From positions 159,617-168,252 of the forward strand of contig DELI01000005.1 of assembly GCA_002354335.1 (NCBI GenBank): a stretch of DNA of 8,636 nt. Reading direction: 5' to 3'. The notes under the pieces were generated by a model. It worked only from the letters and a program-made list of their open reading frames with translations, was not told the DNA's origin and did no database searches. The DNA is from Sphingobacterium sp. UBA2700 (GTDB taxonomy: Bacteria > Bacteroidota > Bacteroidia > Sphingobacteriales > Sphingobacteriaceae). Both the position numbers and the translations under genes were made by a program. Positions 1 through 6,483 of the stretch are shown here, one piece after another. Position 1 is the stretch's first letter. Each line of letters starts with the position of its first letter.

Positions 1-114
1 CTAGCTACTATTTCTATACCTGCCATAGGTCATTATACTAAGTATTCAATACTAGCTACTATTTCTATGCCCGCCATAGGTCTTTATACTAAGTACTAAC
101 TACTAAATACTAAT
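1..114 (+). repeat. Tandem pair of a 51-base AT-rich repeat ending in TACTAAN heptamers
   Basis: Unit 1 (1-51) and unit 2 (52-102) match at 45 of 51 positions by eye. Each unit starts CTAGCTACTATTTCTAT, then has a 14-base header (19-32 and 70-83), a TTA spacer and heptamers of the form TACTAAN. In unit 2 the heptamer run is perfect and longer: TACTAAG, TACTAAC, TACTAAA and TACTAAT at 87-114. In unit 1 it has decayed after one good heptamer (36-42), but the 7-base phase continues through TACTAGC (50-56) and TACTATT (57-63). The window edge probably cuts the array, because base 1 begins inside a degenerate heptamer. Related copies lie at 8181-8225 and 8575-8619. It is non-coding and of unknown function. 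Confidence 0.85.
70..114 (+). repeat. Header-plus-heptamer repeat, left copy
   Basis: The order is CCCGCCATAGGTCT, a 3-base spacer, then four TACTAAN heptamers. The reverse complement of 8181-8225 matches it at 41 of 45 positions, and 8575-8619 matches in direct orientation at 38 of 45, all with identical spacing and no gaps. Shared length and phase at three sites make this a defined interspersed repeat rather than chance low-complexity sequence. Confidence 0.85.
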
Positions 115-149
115 CTAATTGTAAGATTTCCCCCCTAATTTCCTATTTC

Positions 150-224
150 CGTCACAATCTGTGGAAACAGTGACTTGCGTCACAATAACAGCGCATCATT
201 ATTCGTAAATTAACTGTATCACAG
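150..224 (+). promoter_or_regulatory. Possible operator/promoter region of the SDR gene
   Basis: CGTCACAAT occurs twice as a direct repeat (150-158 and 178-186). GTGAC at 170-174 forms a short dyad with GTCAC at 179-183 and also opposes GTCAC at 151-155. Two further small dyads are CTGT-GGAA-ACAG (159-170) and CTGT-ATC-ACAG (214-224). The clustering just upstream of the start at 245 suggests a regulator site. No convincing Bacteroidota promoter (TTG with a downstream TAnnTTTG) was found, and TTG at 175-177 with TATTCG at 200-205 is only a weak match. The functional reading is inference. Confidence 0.3.
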
Positions 225-244
225 CTGCTAAACATAAAGAGTAT

Positions 245-988
245 ATGAAACAATTAGAAAATAAAGTGGCCATCGTAACTGGGGGAGCCTCAGGTATTGG
301 CAAGGCTATCGTCGAACTATTCGTAAAAGAAGGCGCTAAAGTGGTCGTTGCGGACTTGAATGAAAAACTGGGCGACCAATTGATCGACAGTTTAGGCGAT
401 AGCAACATCATCTTTGTAAAAGCCGATGCTTCTTCTGCGGAGGATAACAAGAAAATCGTAGATGTAGCCATCGAAAACTTTGGCGCGTTGCATATCGCAG
501 TGAACAATGCCGGTATTGGCGGCGACTCCGCTACAGTAGGCGACCTAACTATTGAAGGATGGAAAAAAGTAATCGACATCAACCTCAATGGCGTATTCTA
601 TGGTATGCATTACCAACTTCCTGAGATAGAAAAAGTCGGCGGTAGCATCATCAATATGGCTTCTATCTTAGGGCAGGTAGGGTTTGCTAACTCATCAGCC
701 TATGTTGCTGCAAAACACGGTGTTGTCGGGTTGACGAAGTCTGCGGGTTGGGAATATGCAACCAAAGGCGTAAGAGTCAATGCGATTGGTCCTGGCTTTA
801 TCTCCACGCCATTAGTGGACAATGCCCTAAATGCTGATGCTTTAAAATACCTGGAAACCCAACATGCTTTCCAACGTCTTGGACAACCAGAAGAAGTAGC
901 CGAACTTGCGCTATGGTTAGCATCGGATAAGTCTTCCTTCGTAACTGCATCCTACTATCCGGTAGATGGTGGTTACTTAGCTAAATAA
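245..988 (+). CDS. Classical short-chain dehydrogenase/reductase (SDR), probably NAD(H)-dependent
   Basis: This 247-residue protein has the normal length of a classical SDR and is complete. The Rossmann fold starts at once, with the glycine-rich cofactor motif TGGASGIG at residues 12-19. Asp37 at the end of the second beta strand (VVVADLN) normally selects NAD(H) over NADP(H). NNAG is at 87-90, and the catalytic set is Asn113, Ser140, Tyr153 and Lys157 (YVAAK). PGFISTP (183-189) and the C-terminal VDGGY are also typical. No signal peptide or membrane segment is visible, so it should be cytosolic. It interconverts an alcohol and a ketone or aldehyde, but the substrate cannot be read from sequence; database labels such as 3-oxoacyl-ACP reductase or glucose dehydrogenase would be over-precise. 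The start at 245 places the glycine motif at the usual distance. A strong terminator follows, so it is transcribed separately from the SusCD operon. Confidence 0.95.
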   Translation: MKQLENKVAIVTGGASGIGKAIVELFVKEGAKVVVADLNEKLGDQLIDSLGDSNIIFVKADASSAEDNKKIVDVAIENFGALHIAVNNAGIGGDSATVGDLTIEGWKKVIDINLNGVFYGMHYQLPEIEKVGGSIINMASILGQVGFANSSAYVAAKHGVVGLTKSAGWEYATKGVRVNAIGPGFISTPLVDNALNADALKYLETQHAFQRLGQPEEVAELALWLASDKSSFVTASYYPVDGGYLAK

Positions 989-1012
989 GCCCCATAATTA
1001 AGTTTATATGTT

Positions 1013-1048
1013 AAAGCATCCGACTTCGGTCGGGTGCTTTTTCTTTTT
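1013..1048 (+). terminator. Rho-independent terminator after the SDR gene
   Basis: A 12-pair stem (AAAGCATCCGAC, 1013-1024, with 1029-1040, one T·G wobble) closes a TTCG tetraloop. It is followed by a T-rich tail, TTCTTTTT, ending at 1048. It begins 24 bases after the SDR stop codon. The stable UUCG loop, uninterrupted stem and T tract make this a textbook terminator and separate the SDR from the downstream operon. Confidence 0.95.
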
Positions 1049-1298
1049 ATTGCGGTTCAACGTTTAGAAATTAAAATAAACTGCAAAAAAATCCACCCTC
1101 ATTGGGGGATTCTCCTAAAATTCCACTCTATATCTTAAAGCGGCACACCGCAGACCAAAAAACGTAAACCAACAAGACTAGCAAAAAAAATGAAAGGAGG
1201 TATCCTATAGAAATTACGTTACGAAAACGCTGATTTGTCGCAGCAAGGCAGCAACCTATTTTTGATTACCTAACTATGAAAATAAACGCTAAAAAATT
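1049..1298 (+). promoter_or_regulatory. Upstream/leader region of the susC-susD-oxidoreductase operon
   Basis: This 250-base stretch has no long reading frame and must contain the operon promoter, but I could not recognise a convincing one. The best candidate is TTG at 1102-1104 with TATATCTT at 1129-1136, and its spacing is too long. It holds an imperfect hairpin around 1090-1112 (AATCC paired with GGATT), a small GCGG-CACA-CCGC hairpin at 1140-1151, an isolated strong Shine-Dalgarno-like sequence at 1193-1205, and an 8-codon mini-ORF at 1276-1302. The last bases before the susC start are A-rich, as is common for Bacteroidota translation starts. Confidence 0.5.
1193..1205 (+). promoter_or_regulatory. 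Orphan anti-anti-Shine-Dalgarno sequence in the leader
   Basis: AAAGGAGGTATCC is complementary to the conserved 3' end of 16S rRNA (GGATCACCTCCTTT) across AAAGGAGGT, and beyond that apart from one missing base. No ATG lies at a suitable distance downstream, and the susC start is almost 100 bases away. It also sits inside a 6-codon frame starting at 1190. It could be a ribosome standby or pausing site, a remnant of a lost gene, or chance in a purine-rich leader. Confidence 0.4.
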
Positions 1299-1302
1299 AT
1301 GA
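1276..1302 (+). CDS. Possible leader mini-ORF (MKINAKKL) overlapping the susC start
   Basis: ATG at 1276 opens an 8-codon frame whose TGA (1300-1302) overlaps the susC start codon (1299-1301) as ATGA. Such four-base overlaps are typical of translational coupling, and a leader peptide could tune susC translation. There is no ribosome-binding site of note and no composition signal, so an accidental frame in an A-rich leader is at least as likely. Confidence 0.2.
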   Translation: MKINAKKL

Positions 1303-4300
1303 AAATCTCATGGAATGAAAAACCAATCCGGTTCTTCTTTAAAATCCTTACCATAATGAAATTTCTATTTTTCATTTCTGCATTTACACTACTCTATGCA
1401 AACAATGTATTGAGCCAGCAGCTAAACTTCAAGATGAAAAACGTCAGCATAGATCAAGTGCTTCTAAAGATTAGCCAAGAAGTAAAACACGATCTAGTCT
1501 ATGACTCTAAAATATTCAACGGGCAGAAGAAAGTTGATATTGATTTTAAAAATATCACCGTAAACCAAGCCTTAACGCAGCTATTCGACAAAACTCCCTA
1601 TGTTTTTGAACTCAATAAAAATGTCATCGTCGTTCGTAAAGTCGTTACTAAGGCGGATCAAGCAGTAAGCAGTTCCGTCTATCAACAAAAAATAGTCGGT
1701 ACGGTAAAAGATGAAGCCGGCAATCCATTATCGGCTGTAACGGTCAAAGCGACAAATAATGCAACCGCTACGACGACCGATGCCAACGGTAATTATGAAA
1801 TAAACCTTCCCGCCGGAACGCAGAGTCTCCGTTTTTCTTTGCTTGGCTATGGAGATCGTCAAATCGAAATCAGCTCCAGCACACGAATCGATGTCACCAT
1901 GACCGCATCCGTTAGTGATATTGATGAGGTTGTCGTTGTCGGCTATGGTACGCAAAAGAAAGTAAACTTAACGGGCTCAGTAGCCCAAGTATCCAGCAAA
2001 GACCTCTTGAAACGCAATGCCTCGAACACATCCATCGCTTTACAGGGCTTGATTCCCGGAGTTTCTGTGTCTACGACATCGGGTCGACCGGGTTATGATG
2101 GTGCGGGAATAAAAATACGTGGTACGGGCTCGTTAAATTCTGAAAATGGTCCCTTGGTATTGATCGATGGTGTTGAAGGCTATATGAACTTTCTAGACCC
2201 CAACAGTATCGAAAGCATTACGGTGTTAAAAGACGCCGCTTCCGCATCAATCTATGGTTCCAGAGCGTCTAATGGTGTCATCTTGGTAACGACAAAACGA
2301 GGAAGCGAAGATGCACTAAGCATCAACTACAGTGGGTTTGTAGGAACCAATATGCCGACGAACTTTCCCGAACCGGTAAGCGCTATCGAATATATGGAAG
2401 CAATTAACGTGGCACGCAAAAACAATAACCAAACGCCACAATACAGCGACGATATCATCAACACCTATAAAACACAAGGTGCTGATAACTTCAATTTCTA
2501 TGATAGCAACTGGAAGGATCTGCTCGTTAGCAACAATGCGCTAACCCATAACAATTCCTTGAGTTTTTCCGGCGGATCAAAGCGCATACGTACCTTTGCC
2601 AACTTCGCCCATTACTATCAAGACGGCAATATCCCCAACAATAAATACACACGTTCTACTTTAAAGTTGAACAACGACTTTACGATGAACAGTTGGTTGC
2701 GCGGCGGAATAGATTTGAATATTCGCCAGTCTAAAGTGACGGCACCGGCGAACGATTCGCCCGAAGCATTATTCAATAAGGTGACGACCTTTGTTCCCGT
2801 GTTTTCCGCCATCAACTCCGACGGAACCTGGGGTTATGGTCAGAATGGTGACAACCCCATTGCATCAGCAAAAGCATCCGGTGTATCAACGACTACCACA
2901 CCCGAGCTCGCTATCAAAGGGTTCTTGTCATTGACGCCCCTGGAAGGTTTGGAAATCTATACAAACTACAGTCAAAACCGATTGGAAAACAAAGCCGATC
3001 AATTCTTAAAACCTTACGACACCTATGAAACCGGCGTCTATAAAGTCACCTATCCGACTACCGGAAATGATAAATCCGAAAGCTGGGGACAAACCATCAT
3101 CAACCAATTTAATCTGCAAGCATCCTACGAAAAGAATCTTGATTCCCACTACTTCAAGCTGTTGGGCGGTATGCAAACCGAAGAATTGCTCGGACGTTCA
3201 TTCGCCGCAGGTAGAAAATTCTTTAAATATGCTGGCTTCGAAGACCTGAACAATGGCGATGTACTTTCTGCCACAAACTCCGGATCGCACTACGAATGGG
3301 CGATGTTATCTTATTATGGTCGCTTAAATTATAACTATTTAGAACGTTATCTTCTCGAGGTAAACAGTCGCTTTGACGCTTCCACGCGTTTCAAAGGAAA
3401 GAACCAATGGGGATACTTCCCATCGGTATCTGCCGGTTGGCGTATTTCGGAAGAGCCATTCTTTCAAAATATCAAAAACAGCATCAACGACCTGAAACTC
3501 CGTGGATCTTACGGTACTTTAGGAAACCAAGCAATTGGGAGCTACTATCCTTACGCCGCAGCAATATATAGCGGACAGGGCTATTGGTTCGACTATAACC
3601 AAGGCACAGGGGTAGCACAAACGGAAGTTGCTAATGAAAATATCTCCTGGGAAAAATCACGACAGTTCAACGTAGGCTTAGATGCCCAATTGTTCAATTC
3701 CCGACTCGGATTAACCGTCGATGTTTTCCGCAGAAAGACATACGATATGCTTCAACGGTTCCCGATTCCAAGTTATGTGGCATTGACTCCACCATGGGAG
3801 AACCGAGGAGATATAGAAAATAAGGGCTGGGAAGTTTCCGCAACCTGGAAAGACCAAATAAACGACTTTAATTATTCGATTACCGCAAATGTAACCGATA
3901 TACGAAATAAAGCGCTAAACCTTTATGGTAATGAATACATCGATGGCATTTATACAACGAGAGAGGGCGAAGCACTATCCTCTTTCTTCGGCTATGTTTC
4001 CGATGGGCTCTTCCAAACGCAAGAAGAAATCGACAACTCGCCGGTATATGGCACTAAGGCAAACACCAAACCTGGATATGTGCGCTATGTGGATATCAGC
4101 GGACCAGATGGGGTTCCAGATGGCGTCATCGACACCTACGACCGGACTATATTAGGTTCAAACATGCCGCGTTATGAGTATAGCTTAAACCTGTCTGCCG
4201 AATGGAAGGGTTTCGATTTAACACTCTTCTTTCAAGGGATAGGCAAGAAAGACTTGTTTTATACCGGTTCGGGCGTTCGCCCCTTCTTGGTGGGCCGATC

Positions 4301-4646
4301 GATGTTTAAGTATCAGTTAGATTACTGGTCGGAGGAAAATCGGGATGCTGAATTCCCTATTCTTTTGATTGATGGATCAGGCAACAACCCGAACAACATT
4401 GCTTCAGATTTCTGGATGAAGAGCGGTGCATTCATGCGGTTGAAAAACTTGACGCTGGGCTACACCTTACCAAAAGCCTGGACAGAACGTATGCAGACCA
4501 AACAATTCCGCGTATACTTCAATGCGCAGAACCTGCTTACTTTCTCCAATGCCTATGAAGGTTATGACCCGGAGAATGCATTCTCCAGCGGTAGCTTCTA
4601 TCCATTGATGAAAACATTCACCTTCGGACTAAATGTTAACTTCTAA
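1299..4646 (+). CDS. SusC/RagA-family TonB-dependent outer-membrane transporter with STN domain
   Basis: This 1115-residue protein, full length for the family, forms a 22-strand outer-membrane barrel that imports oligosaccharides or other ligands using TonB energy, with its SusD partner as lid. Residues 1-40 are a signal peptide of the extended type often seen in SusC, with a second Met at residue 20 (base 1356) before the hydrophobic core; cleavage is likely near LSQ (38-40). Residues 42-113 are an STN (secretin/TonB N-terminal) domain, and 131-202 a CarboxypepD_reg-like domain (GTVKDEAGNPL). The TonB box region DEVVVVGYGTQ is at 209-219. The plug spans about 220-335, with LQGLIPGV, the IRG motif, LIDGV and the stretch from VLKDAASA to YGSRASNGV. 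The barrel follows and ends in Phe (GLNVNF). An STN domain in such proteins normally signals ligand occupancy to a FecR-type anti-sigma factor controlling an ECF sigma factor; neither is in this window. Substrate unknown. Confidence 0.95.
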   Translation: MKISWNEKPIRFFFKILTIMKFLFFISAFTLLYANNVLSQQLNFKMKNVSIDQVLLKISQEVKHDLVYDSKIFNGQKKVDIDFKNITVNQALTQLFDKTPYVFELNKNVIVVRKVVTKADQAVSSSVYQQKIVGTVKDEAGNPLSAVTVKATNNATATTTDANGNYEINLPAGTQSLRFSLLGYGDRQIEISSSTRIDVTMTASVSDIDEVVVVGYGTQKKVNLTGSVAQVSSKDLLKRNASNTSIALQGLIPGVSVSTTSGRPGYDGAGIKIRGTGSLNSENGPLVLIDGVEGYMNFLDPNSIESITVLKDAASASIYGSRASNGVILVTTKRGSEDALSINYSGFVGTNMPTNFPEPVSAIEYMEAINVARKNNNQTPQYSDDIINTYKTQGADNFNFYDSNWKDLLVSNNALTHNNSLSFSGGSKRIRTFANFAHYYQDGNIPNNKYTRSTLKLNNDFTMNSWLRGGIDLNIRQSKVTAPANDSPEALFNKVTTFVPVFSAINSDGTWGYGQNGDNPIASAKASGVSTTTTPELAIKGFLSLTPLEGLEIYTNYSQNRLENKADQFLKPYDTYETGVYKVTYPTTGNDKSESWGQTIINQFNLQASYEKNLDSHYFKLLGGMQTEELLGRSFAAGRKFFKYAGFEDLNNGDVLSATNSGSHYEWAMLSYYGRLNYNYLERYLLEVNSRFDASTRFKGKNQWGYFPSVSAGWRISEEPFFQNIKNSINDLKLRGSYGTLGNQAIGSYYPYAAAIYSGQGYWFDYNQGTGVAQTEVANENISWEKSRQFNVGLDAQLFNSRLGLTVDVFRRKTYDMLQRFPIPSYVALTPPWENRGDIENKGWEVSATWKDQINDFNYSITANVTDIRNKALNLYGNEYIDGIYTTREGEALSSFFGYVSDGLFQTQEEIDNSPVYGTKANTKPGYVRYVDISGPDGVPDGVIDTYDRTILGSNMPRYEYSLNLSAEWKGFDLTLFFQGIGKKDLFYTGSGVRPFLVGRSMFKYQLDYWSEENRDAEFPILLIDGSGNNPNNIASDFWMKSGAFMRLKNLTLGYTLPKAWTERMQTKQFRVYFNAQNLLTFSNAYEGYDPENAFSSGSFYPLMKTFTFGLNVNF

Positions 4647-4653
4647 GCCTATT

Positions 4654-6462
4654 ATGATGAAAAAGTCAACTCTATTTAAATATATCGTCGGAGCATTTCT
4701 AGTCTCCACTACGCTTTCCTGTAAAGACTTTTTAGACCGGGAGCCAACGAGTTATTCTTCCGCAGGCTTCTACAAGTCTGAAGGCGCGGTGGAAGATGGC
4801 GTCTCGGGAATTTACGCAACGCTCAACTTTACTTTCGCCGCATCTTTACCTTTCCATATTATATATGACCATTGGACGGGTCTTGCTTTCGAACGTGCGG
4901 AAAACACGACCATTGGTGCTGGGGGATCGCTCAACCCGGAAAATGCAGTTATAGCAACCGCCTGGACCAACTTCTACAAAATGATCGATCGTTCCAACGA
5001 AGTACTTACCGGTGCGGAACCCTATCTCGAGACTTTAACAGGAAAATCAAAACATTATCTAGCAGAAGCTAGGGTTTTACGCGCATTTGCATACAGCAAT
5101 CTCCTAACGATGTACGGCAAAGTCCCGTTCTTCCAAAAACCAGTTACCCCAGAGGAATATAATGTGGAAAGAACCAATGAAGATGTCATCGTCGACTTCC
5201 TATTGGCTGATTTAGATGCTTGTCTAAATGATTTACCTTGGATAGCTGATAATCGAGGCCGTGTAGACCGAGCGGTAGCTTACGGAATAAAAGCACGATT
5301 GGCGCTATTGGGAGGCAGTTTAAACTATGGCGGAAAAGGCGCAGCCTATTATAAAATAGCCGCCGAGTCGGCTAAAGCAGTCATCGGACAAAGACAACTC
5401 GCAGCGAAATTTGATGACCTATTCAATAAAACCGGGCAACAAAAAGCGGATGTAAGAAACGAGTCGCTCTTCGAAATCATCTATTCCGATAAGGGCATCA
5501 AAAAATCTCATTGGATAGCCTTCGGTCAGGTATCGAGAAATTATGGACAAACAGGTAGGCACCCTTCACAATTACTCGCAGATACCTACGAGTGCAAAGA
5601 TGGACTACGGATCGACGAGTCGCCTTTGTACGACCCGAAGAAACCTTGGGCCAACCGCGACCCTCGTTTCCGTTCTACCCTATGGATGCATAAAGACACC
5701 GTGGAAGGCAACACAAATGGTACATCGACCGGGCTGATCAAATTTGTCCTTGATCTCTATCAGCCTACCACGCAGTTCTACAATTACAACACGAAAACCT
5801 GGGCTAGCGGAACGAACGCCGATATCAACTCGGGTGCTGCATGGACCAGTTTCGCAAACGCGGGCGTAGGTTATATCTGGAAAAAATACAGCAATGAAAC
5901 GGTGGAAGCCGTAGGTACGCAAACCTGTAACGCTATTATCATGCGTTATCCGGAAATCCTACTCACCTATGCAGAAGCAAAAATTGAGCTGAATGAGCTT
6001 GATGCATCGGTCTATGATGCCATCAATCAGGTTCGCAATCGTTCCAAAATGCCTAATGTTGCTGCGGATCGAATCGGTAACCAGCAAAGAATGCGTCAGC
6101 TCGTACGCCGCGAGCGTAAAGTCGAGTTCGCACTTGAGGGTTTACATTTTTCCGATATGCGCAGATGGAAAATCGGCGACCTAGAAAATGAAGGCCCATC
6201 CTATGGTTATCCGCTTCCTACTCGCGCAGCAAATGGCAGCATTCTTCAAGAAGGCTATGATTTGGTCACGCCGGACATGGTGCCTAACTTCAAGAAAACA
6301 GCACGGCATGACCTGAACGATATCGCAAACTACGATGCGTATAAATCAAAACTTAAAGTTAGAGACTTGAACCGTTTCTGGGATGATAAATTCTATCTGT
6401 TCCCTATTCCGCAGCGCGAGCTTGACTTGGCGCCTGCATTAGGACAGAACAACGGTTACTAA
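4654..6462 (+). CDS. SusD/RagB-family surface lipoprotein, ligand-binding partner of SusC
   Basis: The protein has 602 residues from the start at 4654. An upstream in-frame ATG at 4633 would add seven residues and overlap susC, but MMKKS fits a signal peptide far better; 4657 is equally possible. The lipoprotein signal ends at the lipobox TLSC with lipidated Cys23, followed by KDFLD, the kind of acidic context that exports Bacteroidota lipoproteins to the cell surface. The N-terminal SusD-like region (about 24-280) contains the TPR-type helices with EARVLRAFAYSNLLTMYGKV (138-157). The C-terminal SusD/RagB domain (about 300-602) has DPRF (337-340), RYPEILLTYAEA (431-442), EFALEGLHFSDMRRW (491-505) and the C-terminal LFPIPQREL (582-590) before GQNNGY. 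It should bind the ligand outside the cell and close over the SusC channel. It lies 7 bases after the susC stop, so the two are surely cotranscribed. Confidence 0.95.
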   Translation: MMKKSTLFKYIVGAFLVSTTLSCKDFLDREPTSYSSAGFYKSEGAVEDGVSGIYATLNFTFAASLPFHIIYDHWTGLAFERAENTTIGAGGSLNPENAVIATAWTNFYKMIDRSNEVLTGAEPYLETLTGKSKHYLAEARVLRAFAYSNLLTMYGKVPFFQKPVTPEEYNVERTNEDVIVDFLLADLDACLNDLPWIADNRGRVDRAVAYGIKARLALLGGSLNYGGKGAAYYKIAAESAKAVIGQRQLAAKFDDLFNKTGQQKADVRNESLFEIIYSDKGIKKSHWIAFGQVSRNYGQTGRHPSQLLADTYECKDGLRIDESPLYDPKKPWANRDPRFRSTLWMHKDTVEGNTNGTSTGLIKFVLDLYQPTTQFYNYNTKTWASGTNADINSGAAWTSFANAGVGYIWKKYSNETVEAVGTQTCNAIIMRYPEILLTYAEAKIELNELDASVYDAINQVRNRSKMPNVAADRIGNQQRMRQLVRRERKVEFALEGLHFSDMRRWKIGDLENEGPSYGYPLPTRAANGSILQEGYDLVTPDMVPNFKKTARHDLNDIANYDAYKSKLKVRDLNRFWDDKFYLFPIPQRELDLAPALGQNNGY

Positions 6463-6483
6463 TTTCATATACGACAGAGAAAC

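Noticed and set aside
1..114. CRISPR array
   Set aside because: The repeat words are 7 bases and 51 bases with no unique spacers between identical repeats, and no cas genes are present. It is a short tandem repeat.
199..588. Minus-strand open frame of 129 codons over the SDR gene
   Set aside because: It lies opposite a clearly conserved SDR coding sequence, has no recognisable motifs, and its composition follows from the other strand. The other short frames inside susC, susD and the oxidoreductase gene were dropped for the same reason.
1190..1210. Six-codon frame MKGGIL as a gene
   Set aside because: It is too short and contains the SD-like sequence inside itself rather than upstream. The SD-like motif is more notable than the frame.
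1356..1358. Second Met of SusC as the true start
   Set aside because: It would still give a working signal peptide, but long N-termini with an internal Met-Lys before the hydrophobic core are common in this family, so 1299 is kept. The choice is not certain.
4633..4653. Earlier start for the SusD gene overlapping the end of susC
   Set aside because: It would place MLTSKPI before the MMKKS signal peptide and weaken a standard lipoprotein signal. The start at 4654 gives the usual length to Cys23.
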